A stretch of 18,459 nt of DNA, taken from contig JAGWRQ010000015.1 in NCBI GenBank assembly GCA_028869615.1, positions 1 through 18,459 of the forward strand, in the 5' to 3' direction. Shown here piece after piece: positions 1 to 8,299 of this stretch (position 1 is its first letter; the number at the start of each line of letters is the position of its first letter). The position numbers and the translations under genes are program-made. A model generated the notes under the pieces. That model had not been told where the DNA came from. It did no database searches and saw only the letters and a program-made list of their open reading frames with translations. This DNA is from Candidatus Methylomirabilota bacterium (GTDB taxonomy: Bacteria; Methylomirabilota; Methylomirabilia; Methylomirabilales; Methylomirabilaceae).

Positions 1-355
1 GGGGATTTGACGTGTCGGATGTTGGGAAGAGATCAGCGATGACATGTCGAAGTTCATCGGTGAGGGCGGCGACGTCGGCCTCCGCGATGGCCAGACCGTC
101 TACCTGGATCCGCTCCGTGAACTCCAGGAGATGCGGCGAGGTGTAGAGCCCGACCCGATAGCCGGCAGCCTTCAGGATCGACGCGAGAAAGGCGGCAGTA
201 GACCCTTTACCGTTAGTCCCGCCGACCAGGATAGACGGAAACCGACGGTGCGGATTGCCAACTGCTTCAAGAAGCCGTTGGATATTCTCGAGACCCAGCT
301 TTATACCGTAACGCTGGAGCCCGTAAAGATAGGCAATTGCCTGGGAATAGGTCAT
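1..355 (-). CDS. folC: Folylpolyglutamate synthase / dihydrofolate synthase, N-terminal part (runs off window)
   Basis: Mur-ligase-like enzyme that adds glutamate to dihydropteroate and/or folates in the cytoplasm. Only the first 118 codons are inside the window; the frame is open through base 1. Visible are the ATP-binding P-loop GGTNGKGST (residues 45-53) and the following YTSPHLLEFTERIQVDG segment (from residue 71), which is the standard FolC folate/ATP region. The ATG at 355-353 is preceded on the minus strand by AGGTGG at ribosome-binding distance, and the protein starts MTYSQAIAYL as is usual for FolC. It is the last visible gene of a minus-strand run and follows the doxX-like gene by 35 nt. 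Identification is firm; whether it is mono- or bifunctional cannot be told from this part. Confidence 0.93.
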   Translation of the reverse strand, partial: MTYSQAIAYLYGLQRYGIKLGLENIQRLLEAVGNPHRRFPSILVGGTNGKGSTAAFLASILKAAGYRVGLYTSPHLLEFTERIQVDGLAIAEADVAALTDELRHVIADLFPTSDTSNP

Positions 356-390
356 GCGGCCACCTACGCTGAATGGTCTCCTTCAGTGGC

Positions 391-873
391 CTACCAAAGC
401 GGGGAGTCCGGATAGCGCCGAGCCAGCCAGCGGTCACATCCAAAGGAGCGACCGGCCCGCGTGAGGAAGACCACCACCAGCCCGGCCATAAACGCCTGGT
501 CCGAGGTAGTGGCCGGCGACCCGCCCCCCTTGGCCAGATAGAAGTTGAGTGTCATCAAGATCCCCACGAGTGCAGCCGGACGCGTCAAGAGCCCAAGCAG
601 GAGCGCCAGGCCGCCCAGGATCATCCCCCAGGTGACCAACCAGGCAAAGAGCTGATAATGGGGAATCGCCATACCGGTCAGAAACGGCTTATACCAGCCA
701 AACGCCCCGGTGGTCTTGGTCGTAAGCCACTTCTCCAGCGCATCTGAACCGGTAAAACCGCCGGTCAACTTTCCGAGGCCATCTTGGAAGAAGTAGTAGC
801 CAAAAAAGATGCGCAAGAGCGCGACCTGCCAGAGCTTTGTTTCTGTCTGCCAGTTGCCCTTCGGCTTGGTCAC
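391..873 (-). CDS. DoxX family inner-membrane protein
   Basis: A 160-residue protein with about four membrane segments (near residues 15-33, 73-96, 99-115 and 126-139) and the N-terminal pattern ALLRIFFGYYFFQDGLGKL that is typical of the DoxX family. DoxX proteins are membrane subunits linked to quinone or thiol redox chemistry; the substrate is not predictable here. The start is a GTG at 873-871 with GGGAG seven bases upstream. It lies 9 nt after the small unknown gene and 35 nt before folC, so the genes from the peroxiredoxin to folC look co-transcribed. A DoxX gene beside a peroxiredoxin fits a role in oxidative-stress or thiol metabolism, which is inference from context. Confidence 0.85.
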   Translation of the reverse strand: MTKPKGNWQTETKLWQVALLRIFFGYYFFQDGLGKLTGGFTGSDALEKWLTTKTTGAFGWYKPFLTGMAIPHYQLFAWLVTWGMILGGLALLLGLLTRPAALVGILMTLNFYLAKGGGSPATTSDQAFMAGLVVVFLTRAGRSFGCDRWLARRYPDSPLW

Positions 874-882
874 CGATGCTCC

Positions 883-1140
883 CTATGCGCTCCCACGCTG
901 CAGCTTCTCAACCTCGAAGACCCTAATGCTATCCTCCTCACGGGTTGAGAGGAGTTTCAGGCCGACGCCAGCCAGTAACGATTCGAAGATCGCGGTCGCA
1001 AACTGGAATCGCTCGGCGTCAAACGCGAGTTCCACCCGCTCACCGGGCTGAAGCTCCTCGGCATGGAATCGAAAGATACCCTTTAAGTAGGTAATGATAT
1101 CCGCGCTACATGTGGGAGCCCGGACAACAATGCGCTGCAT
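883..1140 (-). CDS. Small protein of unknown function between peroxiredoxin and doxX-like gene
   Basis: I do not recognise a family. From the ATG at 1140-1138 it is 85 residues, soluble, with no signal peptide. It has one cysteine near the N-terminus (APTCSAD, Cys11), alternates predicted strands and helices (for example VELAFDAERFQF, then an Ala/Leu-rich helix), and ends EVEKLQRGSA. The ATG is preceded by GAGG eight bases upstream. An alternative GTG at 1179-1177 would add 13 residues and start 1 nt after the peroxiredoxin stop, but it lacks a good ribosome-binding site. The tight packing with peroxiredoxin upstream and doxX-like gene 9 nt downstream supports a real gene in the same operon and suggests a redox-related role, as inference only. 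Confidence 0.7.
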   Translation of the reverse strand: MQRIVVRAPTCSADIITYLKGIFRFHAEELQPGERVELAFDAERFQFATAIFESLLAGVGLKLLSTREEDSIRVFEVEKLQRGSA

Positions 1141-1180
1141 CGGCCTGTCCTCGACGACGATTGGGGATCGGAGGCTCACG

Positions 1181-1789
1181 CTAGAGCTTTTTCCGCATCA
1201 GGTACCAGCGATCGGCACCTGCCTTGGCGCGCTTGTCAGCCTCATCGATTGTTTGCGGCGGCGGAACGATGACATCCTGACCAGGCTGCCAGTCGACCGG
1301 GCAGGCAACCCCGTACTTGTCGACGGTCTGGAGCGCCTTCAGACTCCGCAGGATCTCGTCGATGTTTCGTCCGAACGGGATCGGATAGTACATGGCGAAA
1401 CGGACGATCCCCTCGGGGTCGATGAAGAAGACGCCGCGGACGGTGAGGCCGACCTCGGGATTGATCAGATCGTAGAGGTTAGCCACAACCTTCTCGGGGT
1501 CGGCGACCACTGGAAAATCCATCTTGACCTTGGCGCTCTCCTCCATGTGGCGGAGCCACTCGATGTGCGAGTAGATGCTGTCCACACTCAGGCCGATCAC
1601 CTCACAGTTCAGGTCTTTGAACTCCTTGTGTCGCTTGGCGAACTGGATGAACTCCGTCGTACAGACCGGCGTAAAGTCGGCGGGGTGGGCAAAGAGCAGG
1701 ACCCACTTGCCGCGGAACTGCGACAGGGTAATGGGGCCCTTCGTGGTATTGGCGGTGAAATCCGGTGCCTTTGATCCGATCTTGACCAT
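1181..1789 (-). CDS. 1-Cys-type (Prx6-like) peroxiredoxin
   Basis: Thiol peroxidase that reduces hydrogen peroxide or organic hydroperoxides in the cytoplasm. The 202-residue length, the active-site segment HPADFTPVCTTE with peroxidatic Cys43, and the long C-terminal domain (VDKYGVACPVDWQPGQDVIVP) match the Prx6/AhpC-TSA-with-C-terminal-domain family. Further cysteines occur in LNCEVIG and GVACPVDW; in the archaeal-type relatives such extra cysteines can act in resolution. The start ATG at 1789-1787 has a near-perfect AAGGAGGT ribosome-binding site, the best in this part of the window, suggesting strong expression. It heads the run prx - small unknown gene - doxX-like - folC. A hairpin and an inverted repeat lie about 105-140 nt upstream. 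Confidence 0.93.
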   Translation of the reverse strand: MVKIGSKAPDFTANTTKGPITLSQFRGKWVLLFAHPADFTPVCTTEFIQFAKRHKEFKDLNCEVIGLSVDSIYSHIEWLRHMEESAKVKMDFPVVADPEKVVANLYDLINPEVGLTVRGVFFIDPEGIVRFAMYYPIPFGRNIDEILRSLKALQTVDKYGVACPVDWQPGQDVIVPPPQTIDEADKRAKAGADRWYLMRKKL

Positions 1790-1894
1790 GGCGACCTCCT
1801 TGAAGGCTTAGTACATAGCGTCGTCAGCATCGAGCCCTGCGTTCCTCGTTCCAATCAGCCCAACTGTCGTACACTCCGGAGATGCTGATTCACC

Positions 1895-1912
1895 ACTATT
1901 GTAATCTATAGT
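1895..1912 (-). promoter_or_regulatory. Inverted repeat upstream of peroxiredoxin gene (possible operator)
   Basis: ACTAT and ATAGT are perfect 5-bp arms separated by 8 nt, in an AT-rich patch about 106 nt upstream of the peroxiredoxin start. On the minus strand the left part reads ATAGATTACA, which resembles one half of an OxyR site (ATAGnTnnnA), but the second half does not fit. No convincing -35/-10 pair is visible. Low confidence. Confidence 0.25.
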
Positions 1913-1927
1913 TCGCCTTGGGCGAAC
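1911..1927. other. Perfect 7-bp hairpin between outer-membrane gene and peroxiredoxin gene
   Basis: GTTCGCC and GGCGAAC form a perfect stem around a 3-nt loop. Seven T follow on the plus strand at 1933-1939, five bases beyond the stem. The neighbouring genes are both on the minus strand, where the stem is followed by TATAGATT rather than a T run, so it is a poor terminator in the direction that would be needed. It may still stop or protect the 3' end of the upstream mRNA, or act on the peroxiredoxin leader. Confidence 0.4.
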
Positions 1928-1962
1928 AACGATTTTTTTGTTGTACGCAGAATAGTTCATCT

Positions 1963-3456
1963 TCAGTGTCGTTCATCTTCGTGAGTTGGGTGAGCGCCGT
2001 AGAGGAATTCGACTCCCAACCAGACGGAATGCGCGTCCCGGCGTTCCAGGTGATCGGCCCGGTCGTAGTTGTACTGCAGGCGAAGCCGTGAAAACTCAGA
2101 GGGATGCCAGGCCAACAGTGGTGAGATTCGGTGCCGGTCATCCCGGAATGGGTCATTCGCCCGGCCGTCGAAGGTAAAGACGCTGGCTCCAGTTCCGCTC
2201 GCATATTCATAGCGCAGTCCGGCGGCCCAGCCGTAGGTGAACCCGTACAGCGCCTGTGTGTAAAATCCCCAGTCTCGCAGCGTCGCACGCGGCAGATCGA
2301 TCACACCGTCAGAGAACTGATCCGCCACATAATCCCGCCCCATTGCCTCCGACTGCCACAGGAAGAAGGGCCATCCGCGGAAGCTGGTAGTGGGGCGCCA
2401 GCTCAGTTTGAGGTCGGCGCCATAGATGCGCGTGTGGCCATCCGAGCCAGTCGCGTTGGGGCCGAAAAGCCCTGACAGACCGAACTTGGTCGTGATTGTC
2501 TCGCTCGGGTTCCAGGAGTTCTCCCAGCGGAGCGAATAGAGGAGATCGCTCATGTTCCTGACGTCGCGTGAGACGAACGGTCGTCCGCCGATCGGCCGCT
2601 CCTCAAAGAAATCTTTATTGGACAGAAAGCTGGCTGCGATCTCGCCGTTCGCATTCTGGACGCCGACGTACAGTTCAGAGAACCACGGCAGCGGCGTCAG
2701 CCATCTCAATCGAACGCCTGCTTGTCGCAGGCCATCGGGTCCGAATAGCCGCGTATTGATGACCGGCTGGTCGAGCCAATCCCACGCATGCGGGTGGACC
2801 GGATTGATCAGCCCGAACTCGGTAAAAAAATGTCCTCCCTTGAGTTGCAGTCCATACGGGAGCGACTGCGTGGTGAAAAATGCCTCTTCCAACTCGACAC
2901 GAGTGTCACCAACTTTCGGATCGATGAGATAGACGATATAGGCCTCTCCCGTCAGGTATGGGTCTACAGCACCCGCCAATGATAGCTCAACGTTCTGAAC
3001 GGTGAAGCCGCGCTTGCGGGGGTCATGGTCGCCGCCCTCAAGTCGCTGGATCGAGACCTCCCGTTCGCTGGAGCTTCCTGCTGCGAACAGCGCATCCAGT
3101 GAGATGTCGATCAGCCGGAAGGTGCTTTTGCCGACCTGACGCGACAGCAGGTCAGTCGGCACAGGTGCCGGCGCCTGTGGCTCGATCTCCTGTACGGCCT
3201 TCTCAAGGGCCGATTCGGGGGCCACGGGCTTCTCCGCTGCCGATAACTGAGATCGCATCGCTTCAATCTGACGCTGGAGCTCCTCCAGCTTCCTCTGCTT
3301 CTCGGCGTCGCGCCGGCGAAGCTCTTCAACCACCTGCTTGAGGACCTCCAGCTCAGGGTTGTTGACCTGCGCCCACGTCACTCCCGTTGCGAGAAGCAGT
3401 GCGACGAGGGACGTCATCGTCATCAGGCTAAGCTGTGTGGTGGAGAGGGTACGCAT
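1963..3456 (-). CDS. Outer-membrane beta-barrel protein with N-terminal coiled coil (porin-like, possible metal-regulated barrel)
   Basis: A 497-residue exported protein. The start ATG at 3456-3454 was chosen because GAGGAGG precedes it and because it gives a clean signal peptide (MRTLSTTQLSL... cleaved after TWA near residue 29); a longer upstream reading adds 23 residues with no export signal. Residues about 33-76 form a charged coiled coil (LKQVVEELRRRDAEKQ...). From about residue 105 the sequence has alternating amphipathic strands and many aromatic residues, as in a barrel. The segment GGDHDPRKRGFTVQNVELSL and the following SLAGAVDPYLTGEAY recall outer-membrane proteins often labelled zinc-regulated receptors, though I see no TonB plug domain. 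The context of metal genes fits a role in metal passage, but the substrate is unknown. Confidence 0.8.
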   Translation of the reverse strand: MRTLSTTQLSLMTMTSLVALLLATGVTWAQVNNPELEVLKQVVEELRRRDAEKQRKLEELQRQIEAMRSQLSAAEKPVAPESALEKAVQEIEPQAPAPVPTDLLSRQVGKSTFRLIDISLDALFAAGSSSEREVSIQRLEGGDHDPRKRGFTVQNVELSLAGAVDPYLTGEAYIVYLIDPKVGDTRVELEEAFFTTQSLPYGLQLKGGHFFTEFGLINPVHPHAWDWLDQPVINTRLFGPDGLRQAGVRLRWLTPLPWFSELYVGVQNANGEIAASFLSNKDFFEERPIGGRPFVSRDVRNMSDLLYSLRWENSWNPSETITTKFGLSGLFGPNATGSDGHTRIYGADLKLSWRPTTSFRGWPFFLWQSEAMGRDYVADQFSDGVIDLPRATLRDWGFYTQALYGFTYGWAAGLRYEYASGTGASVFTFDGRANDPFRDDRHRISPLLAWHPSEFSRLRLQYNYDRADHLERRDAHSVWLGVEFLYGAHPTHEDERH

Positions 3457-3577
3457 CGAGTGTTCCTCCTCAAAAGACGACAGCACCGGCCAGGGCTGGA
3501 CCACCCCGTACGAAAGAGTAACCAAGAAGGCAGGGGTATCCCTGGCTTACCGTCTGTAGGCTAGAATAATGTGGATG

Positions 3578-3964
3578 CTAAGGGAAAACGGGCGGAGCGC
3601 GGCTGTGAACCGATCCGAGATCGGTGACGTAAGGAACTGCGACGAATAAGGGAATGCGGAAGAGTAAGCTGAGGGAGAAGCGTAGCAGGAAGACAACGAG
3701 GAGGCCGGTCGCGGCGACTTGGTGCCAGAAATGGATCGGGCAAGATCCGTTCGTTTCCGGCTGAGACTCGTCTTGAGGTTGATAAGGATCAGTGGTTTGG
3801 CTCGAGTTGGGAAGCAGCAGCCGAAGCAGCCCACCGAGCGAGCTGGCATCGCCATGATCGTGGGGGTCAGGGGCCAGCAGCAGGAAGCCGATGGCCAGGA
3901 CCACCAGAGCCGCAGCCCAACGATCACCTCTACACCGTGCTTGTACTTGCTCGCAGCCTTGCAC
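3578..3964 (-). CDS. Small His/Cys membrane protein, unknown function, metal-locus type
   Basis: A 128-residue protein I cannot name. It has an N-terminal membrane segment (residues 16-31), a periplasmic-looking stretch with PHDHGD (34-39), a CPIHFWHQ motif (75-82), a second membrane segment (83-102) and a C-terminus ending SRAPPVF. The same architecture, with C-x-W-x-H and a terminal R-x-P-P-x-F, occurs in the protein at 11917-12225. The GTG at 3964-3962 was taken as the start because GAGGGGAG lies just upstream; a TTG at 3994 would add ten residues without a ribosome-binding site. A strong-looking promoter lies 67 nt upstream and the outer-membrane barrel gene follows by 121 nt. Gene reality is supported by promoter, ribosome-binding site and the parallel with the second copy. 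Confidence 0.6.
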   Translation of the reverse strand: MQGCEQVQARCRGDRWAAALVVLAIGFLLLAPDPHDHGDASSLGGLLRLLLPNSSQTTDPYQPQDESQPETNGSCPIHFWHQVAATGLLVVFLLRFSLSLLFRIPLFVAVPYVTDLGSVHSRAPPVFP

Positions 3965-4030
3965 CAGACTCCCCTCAGTTGTGAGCGGCGACAAAGCGGA
4001 ACGTCTCTGCTGCGTCGCTCATGGCTAATG

Positions 4031-4059
4031 AATATAGATGATTACCCCTACTCCGGCAA
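4031..4059 (-). promoter_or_regulatory. Sigma-70-like promoter facing the small membrane protein gene
   Basis: On the minus strand TTGCCG (4059-4054) and TATATT (4036-4031) are separated by exactly 17 nt. It points toward the gene starting at 3964 and is back-to-back with the metH promoter, only 25 nt away. Confidence 0.6.
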
Positions 4060-4084
4060 GTCCTTTGCTGTTTGTCACGCTGGC

Positions 4085-4113
4085 TTGCGAAGACCTTGAG
4101 CATCCAGTATAGT
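4085..4113 (+). promoter_or_regulatory. Sigma-70-like promoter for metH
   Basis: TTGCGA (4085-4090) and TATAGT (4108-4113) are separated by 17 nt, about 80 nt upstream of the metH start. The leader of roughly 75 nt shows no cobalamin or S-adenosylhomocysteine riboswitch signature that I can recognise. Confidence 0.6.
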
Positions 4114-4194
4114 GGGCATAGCGGTTTGCGGGAGCGCAGGTGGCTGTTGTGGGCGAGATGGGCAGCGGAACGCTGAGCAGATGTCAGGTACGGG

Positions 4195-7100
4195 ATGCAG
4201 ATGACTGAAGCATCAGATCGAATGAGAGAGTTTGAGCAGATGTTGCGGCAGCGCATCGTCATCCTTGACGGTGCGATGGGCACGATGATTCAAGCGCACA
4301 AGCTCACGGAATCCGACTTTCGAGGGCAGGCGTTCGCCGACCACCCCTGCGATCTCAAGGGGTGCAACGACCTACTGTCCATCACGCAGCCGGCCATCAT
4401 CGAGGCGATTCATCGCCAGTATCTGGAAGCCGGGGCCGATATCATCGAGACCAACACGTTCAATTCCACGTTGGTCTCGATGGCGGATTATCAGCTGGAA
4501 TCACTGGCCTATGACCTGAACCTCGCCGGCGCGAGAACAGCACGCAAAGCCGTTAAGGGTGTGATGGCGGAGGATCCGAGCCGTCCGCGCTTCGTGGCCG
4601 GGGCGATCGGTCCGACGAATCGCACGGCGTCAATGCCGTCTGATATCCACAACCCTGCCGCCCGCGCCATTACCTTTGATCAGTTGGTCGCAGCCTATAC
4701 CGAGCAGGTCCGCGGGCTGCTGGACGGCGGAGTGGATCTGCTGTTGGTCGAGACGGTCTTCGACACGCTGAACTGTAAGGCCGCGCTGTTTGCTATCGAT
4801 CAGTATTTCGAGGAGGTCGGGCGACGCGTGCCGGTTATGGTGTCAGTGACCATTGCGGATCGCAGCGGGCGCACCCTCTCCGGACAAACAGTGGAAGCCT
4901 TTTGGAATTCCATAGCCCACATGCCGCTCTTGAGTGCAGGGATCAACTGCGCGTTCGGGGCAAAGCAGATGCGCCCGTACCTTGAGGAGCTCGCTCAGAT
5001 TGTTCCGGTGTTTCTCAGTTGCTATCCCAACGCCGGCTTACCCAACGCGTTCGGCGGCTTCGATGAAACACCGGCGATCATGGCTGCCGATCTCAGCGAC
5101 TTTGCGAAGAACGGCTGGCTGAACATCGTCGGTGGCTGCTGCGGAAGCACCCCGGCTCATATTGAGGCGATTGCGGCGGCAGTGCAGGAGTTTCAACCGC
5201 GCGTTCCCCCTCACCCTCAGCCGTATACCCGATTAAGCGGTCTGGAACCATTGACGACCCGTCCCGACGTAGGTTTCGTCAATATCGGGGAACGGACCAA
5301 TATCGCCGGATCCGCGGCGTTTGCCAAGCTCATTCGGAGCGGCGAGTATGAGGCTGCCGTCTCCATTGCGCGGCAGCAGGTCCAGGGCGGCGCCCAGCTT
5401 ATCGATGTCAACATGGATGAAGGCATGCTTGACGCGAAAGCGGCGATGGTCACGTTCCTGAACCTGGTTGCCTGCGAACCTGACATCGCTCGAGTTCCCA
5501 TCGTGATCGATAGCTCCGACTGGTCCGTGATTGAGGCGGGGCTGAAGTGCGTACAGGGTAAGCCGGTGGTCAACTCCATCAGCCTCAAAGAAGGCGAAGA
5601 GACGTTTATCCGGCGAGCCGGACTCATCAAACGGTATGGGGCTGCGGTCGTGGTCATGACGTTTGATGAACGTGGTCAGGCCGATACATTGGAGCGCAAG
5701 ATCGAGATCTGTGCCCGCGCGTACCGGATCCTGACCGGTACGGTCGGGTTGCCGCCGCAGGACATTATCTTCGATCCGAACATTCTGACGGTGGCGACCG
5801 GGCTCGAGGAGCACAACCGCTATGCGGTCGATTTCATCGAGGCGACCCGCTGGATCAAGGCTCACCTGCCTTACTGCAAGGTCAGCGGCGGGGTCAGTAA
5901 TGTGTCGTTCTCGTTTCGTGGGAACAATCCGGTCCGGGAGGCGATGCACTCGGCATTCCTGTACCATGCTATCCAGGCCGGCCTGGATATGGGGATCGTC
6001 AATGCCGGGCAACTGACGGTCTACGAGGAGATTCCCAAGGATCTGCTCGAGCTGGTTGAGGACGTGCTGCTGGACCGCCGGCCCGATGCGACCGACCGAT
6101 TGGTGGAATTTGCAAGGAGTGTGAAAGCGCAGGGCCGAGCGGCCGTGAAAGACGAAGTCTGGCGACAGGGAACGGTCGAGGAGCGGCTTACGCATGCGTT
6201 GGTGAAGGGGACTACAGACTATATCGATTCGGATGTGGAAGAAGCGCGGCAGAAGTACAACAGGCCGCTTCAGGTCATTGAGGGTCCGTTAATGGCCGGC
6301 ATGAACCTCGTCGGCGAGCTCTTCGGCTCCGGGAAAATGTTCTTGCCGCAGGTGGTCAAGACCGCGCGTGTCATGAAGAAGGCGGTGGCCTATCTCCTCC
6401 CCTTTATTGAAGCCGAGCGCCTAACATCCGACCGTACGCATAAGCAGCGGAAAATCCTTCTGGCGACCGTAAAGGGAGATGTGCACGACATCGGCAAGAA
6501 CATTGTCGGGGTTGTGCTCGGATGTAATGACTATGAGGTCATCGACCTGGGGGTGATGGCGCCGTGCGACACGATCCTGAAGACCGCCCGGGAACAGCAG
6601 GTAGATATAATCGGTCTGAGCGGCCTGATCACGCCGTCGCTCAACGAAATGATGCACGTGGCGCGGGAGATGATGCGGGAAGGGCTGCAGATCCCGCTCC
6701 TGATCGGCGGCGCGACCACCAGCCGAATCCACACGGCCGTGAAAATCGCCCCACTCTACGACCAGCCGGTGATCCACGTTGCGGATGCCTCCCGGGCTGT
6801 GGTGGTCGTCGGGAATCTCTCAAGTCAGGAACAGCGGGCGGCGTTTGTCGAAAGCAATCGACTGGACCAGGAGCGGGTGAGGCACGCGTACGAGGACCGT
6901 GAGCCGAGCGCGCTTCTGACGCTTACCCAGGCGCGTAGCCGGAAGCTCCCTCTTGATTGGAGGGCGGCGGACATCCCCACGCCATCCTTCACCGGCATCC
7001 GCGTGCTGGACGAGTTTCCGCTCGACCAGATCGTGCCCTATATCGATTGGTCCCCATTCTTCCATGCATGGGAGATGCGGGGCCGGTACCCTGAGGTGTT

Positions 7101-7893
7101 GCAGAATCCCAAGGCCAGGGAGCTGTTCGAGGATGGCCGGCATTTGCTGGAGCAGATCGTCAGTGAGCGTCGGCTCATCGCCCGAGCGGTCTATGGATTC
7201 TTCCCGGCCAACAGTGTGGACGACGACATCGAACTCTATACGGATAACTCGAGGTCGCAGGTGCTGGCGACCTTTTACACTCTCCGCCAGCAATTGCACA
7301 AGGCTGAAGGGCAGTTCAATCTGGCGCTGGCCGATTTTATCGCGCCCAGATCAACCGGACTTCCGGACTATCTCGGCGCATTTGCCGTGACGACCGGCCA
7401 TGGTCTCGATGCCCTCTGCAAGCGATATGAAGCCTCCGATGACGACTATTCCGCTATTCTGGTCAAAGCGTTGGCCGATCGTCTGGCGGAGGCCTTCGCG
7501 GAATGCCTGCATCGTCGAGTTCGAGCGGAGTGGGGGTATGGAGTCGGAGAACAGCTTACCAATGAGGATCTGATCCGAGAGCGGTATCGTGGGATCCGTC
7601 CTGCTCACGGCTATCCGGCCGGTCCGGATCACTCTGAGAAACGCACGCTCTTCGATCTGTTACAGGCGGAGCGTAACGCCGGCATCCACCTGACGGACAC
7701 TTGTGTGATGGTTCCGGCCAGCTCGGTGAGCGGGCTCTACTTTTCCCACCCCGAAGCGACCTACTTCGCGGTCGGAAAGATCGCACGGGACCAAGTGTCG
7801 GACTACGCCCGGCGCAAGCGGATGGACGTGCGGACGGTGGAGCGGTGGCTTGCACCCAACCTGAATTATGATCCGGATTCCACTCGCCAGTAA
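4195..7893 (+). CDS. metH: Cobalamin-dependent methionine synthase, complete
   Basis: Transfers the methyl group of 5-methyltetrahydrofolate to homocysteine through methylcobalamin, giving methionine and tetrahydrofolate in the cytoplasm. The 1232 residues cover all modules. The homocysteine domain starts at [12 protein letters not shown] and carries zinc ligands Cys252 (INCAFGA), Cys315 and Cys316 (GGCCGS). The pterin domain includes [15 protein letters not shown]. The B12 domain has DVHDIGKN with His764 as lower cobalt ligand, followed by SGLITPSL. The activation domain has RPAHGYP (Arg1135) and ends [14 protein letters not shown]. One oddity is Gly1143 where the usual PACP(D/E)H motif has Cys. 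The start ATG at 4195 is chosen with AGGTACGGG upstream; an in-frame ATG at 4201 is also possible. It is the only plus-strand gene found, and a hairpin follows 7 nt after the stop. Confidence 0.98.
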   Translation: MQMTEASDRMREFEQMLRQRIVILDGAMGTMIQAHKLTESDFRGQAFADHPCDLKGCNDLLSITQPAIIEAIHRQYLEAGADIIETNTFNSTLVSMADYQLESLAYDLNLAGARTARKAVKGVMAEDPSRPRFVAGAIGPTNRTASMPSDIHNPAARAITFDQLVAAYTEQVRGLLDGGVDLLLVETVFDTLNCKAALFAIDQYFEEVGRRVPVMVSVTIADRSGRTLSGQTVEAFWNSIAHMPLLSAGINCAFGAKQMRPYLEELAQIVPVFLSCYPNAGLPNAFGGFDETPAIMAADLSDFAKNGWLNIVGGCCGSTPAHIEAIAAAVQEFQPRVPPHPQPYTRLSGLEPLTTRPDVGFVNIGERTNIAGSAAFAKLIRSGEYEAAVSIARQQVQGGAQLIDVNMDEGMLDAKAAMVTFLNLVACEPDIARVPIVIDSSDWSVIEAGLKCVQGKPVVNSISLKEGEETFIRRAGLIKRYGAAVVVMTFDERGQADTLERKIEICARAYRILTGTVGLPPQDIIFDPNILTVATGLEEHNRYAVDFIEATRWIKAHLPYCKVSGGVSNVSFSFRGNNPVREAMHSAFLYHAIQAGLDMGIVNAGQLTVYEEIPKDLLELVEDVLLDRRPDATDRLVEFARSVKAQGRAAVKDEVWRQGTVEERLTHALVKGTTDYIDSDVEEARQKYNRPLQVIEGPLMAGMNLVGELFGSGKMFLPQVVKTARVMKKAVAYLLPFIEAERLTSDRTHKQRKILLATVKGDVHDIGKNIVGVVLGCNDYEVIDLGVMAPCDTILKTAREQQVDIIGLSGLITPSLNEMMHVAREMMREGLQIPLLIGGATTSRIHTAVKIAPLYDQPVIHVADASRAVVVVGNLSSQEQRAAFVESNRLDQERVRHAYEDREPSALLTLTQARSRKLPLDWRAADIPTPSFTGIRVLDEFPLDQIVPYIDWSPFFHAWEMRGRYPEVLQNPKARELFEDGRHLLEQIVSERRLIARAVYGFFPANSVDDDIELYTDNSRSQVLATFYTLRQQLHKAEGQFNLALADFIAPRSTGLPDYLGAFAVTTGHGLDALCKRYEASDDDYSAILVKALADRLAEAFAECLHRRVRAEWGYGVGEQLTNEDLIRERYRGIRPAHGYPAGPDHSEKRTLFDLLQAERNAGIHLTDTCVMVPASSVSGLYFSHPEATYFAVGKIARDQVSDYARRKRMDVRTVERWLAPNLNYDPDSTRQ

Positions 7894-7900
7894 AAACGAA

Positions 7901-7927
7901 TGGGCAGGAAGGAGACCTTCCTGCCCA
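7901..7927 (-). terminator. Terminator of SmbP-like gene 1, possibly bidirectional with metH
   Basis: TGGGCAGGAAGG and CCTTCCTGCCCA form a perfect 12-bp stem with a 3-nt loop. On the minus strand it is followed by TTCGTTTTTA, a good U-tract, so it mainly serves the SmbP-like gene ending at 7961. On the plus strand it starts 7 nt after the metH stop but lacks a U-tract. The same hairpin recurs at 8520-8546. Confidence 0.85.
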
Positions 7928-7960
7928 CTTCATCTCTCGCGAGGATGTAGAGAGGCGTCC

Positions 7961-8299
7961 TTACTTTACGGCTTTGAGATGCGTGAGCGCCCCCTCAGCG
8001 GCCTTGGTGGCGATATCGGCTTTGCCGTCTTTGGCCTGCTTAGTGGCATCCTGTAATCCCTTGATGGCTGCAGCCGTATGGGTATTGGCCTTCTCCTTCT
8101 GGGCTGCCTCGGCGTGCTTTAAAGCCGTTTCAGCGTGCTCGATCAGCATATCCCCATGCTTCGCTTTGCCGTGGTCGATGGCTGCCTGGGTGTGCTCGAT
8201 CGCCTCGGCCAGATGGGTCTTTTCAGCCCAGGATACGCCTCTGCCTACGAAGGTGATCATCCCAAGGACCAGTACTGCTACTGCAAGCCTCCGCCTCAT
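7961..8299 (-). CDS. SmbP-like small periplasmic metal-binding protein, copy 1
   Basis: A 112-residue exported protein. MRRRLAVAVLVLGMITFVG is a Sec signal peptide, probably cleaved after WA near residue 25. The mature part is all-helical and built of short heptad-like units rich in His, Ala, Glu and Lys (HLAEAIEH, HGKAKHGD, LIEHAETALKHAE), ending ALTHLKAVK. This closely resembles SmbP of Nitrosomonas europaea, a small helical-bundle protein that binds Cu(II) and other divalent metals in the periplasm. Eight histidines are left in the mature form, mostly in the first half; the second half has lost most. The ATG at 8299-8297 has GAGGAGG upstream. A TTGACA-containing promoter and a palindrome lie in front, and a strong terminator behind, so it can be a single-gene unit. 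Confidence 0.85.
   Translation of the reverse strand: MRRRLAVAVLVLGMITFVGRGVSWAEKTHLAEAIEHTQAAIDHGKAKHGDMLIEHAETALKHAEAAQKEKANTHTAAAIKGLQDATKQAKDGKADIATKAAEGALTHLKAVK

Noticed and set aside
1895..1912. OxyR site before the peroxiredoxin gene
   Set aside because: Only one half of the ATAGnTnnnAnCTAT motif fits and the second tandem site is absent; kept only as an unassigned inverted repeat.
3475..3545. Short stems (CAGGG-GTAT-CCCTG and CCAG-GG-CTGG) between the small gene and the outer-membrane gene
   Set aside because: Stems of four to five base pairs without a T run are too weak to call a terminator.
3547..3927. Alternative minus-strand frame overlapping the small membrane protein
   Set aside because: Its sequence (clusters of Ser, Arg, Trp, Cys) looks like a shifted reading of the 3578-3964 gene, which has the better ribosome-binding site and shares architecture with the protein at 11917-12225.
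4114..4194. Possible S-adenosylhomocysteine or cobalamin riboswitch in the metH leader
   Set aside because: GGGAGCGC and GCGGAACGCTGAGC looked similar at first, but the other conserved core elements of either class are missing and the leader is short.
5233..6195. Long minus-strand open frame (320 codons) inside metH
   Set aside because: It is antisense to the conserved pterin-binding region of MetH, has no recognisable domain and its composition follows the metH codons in mirror.
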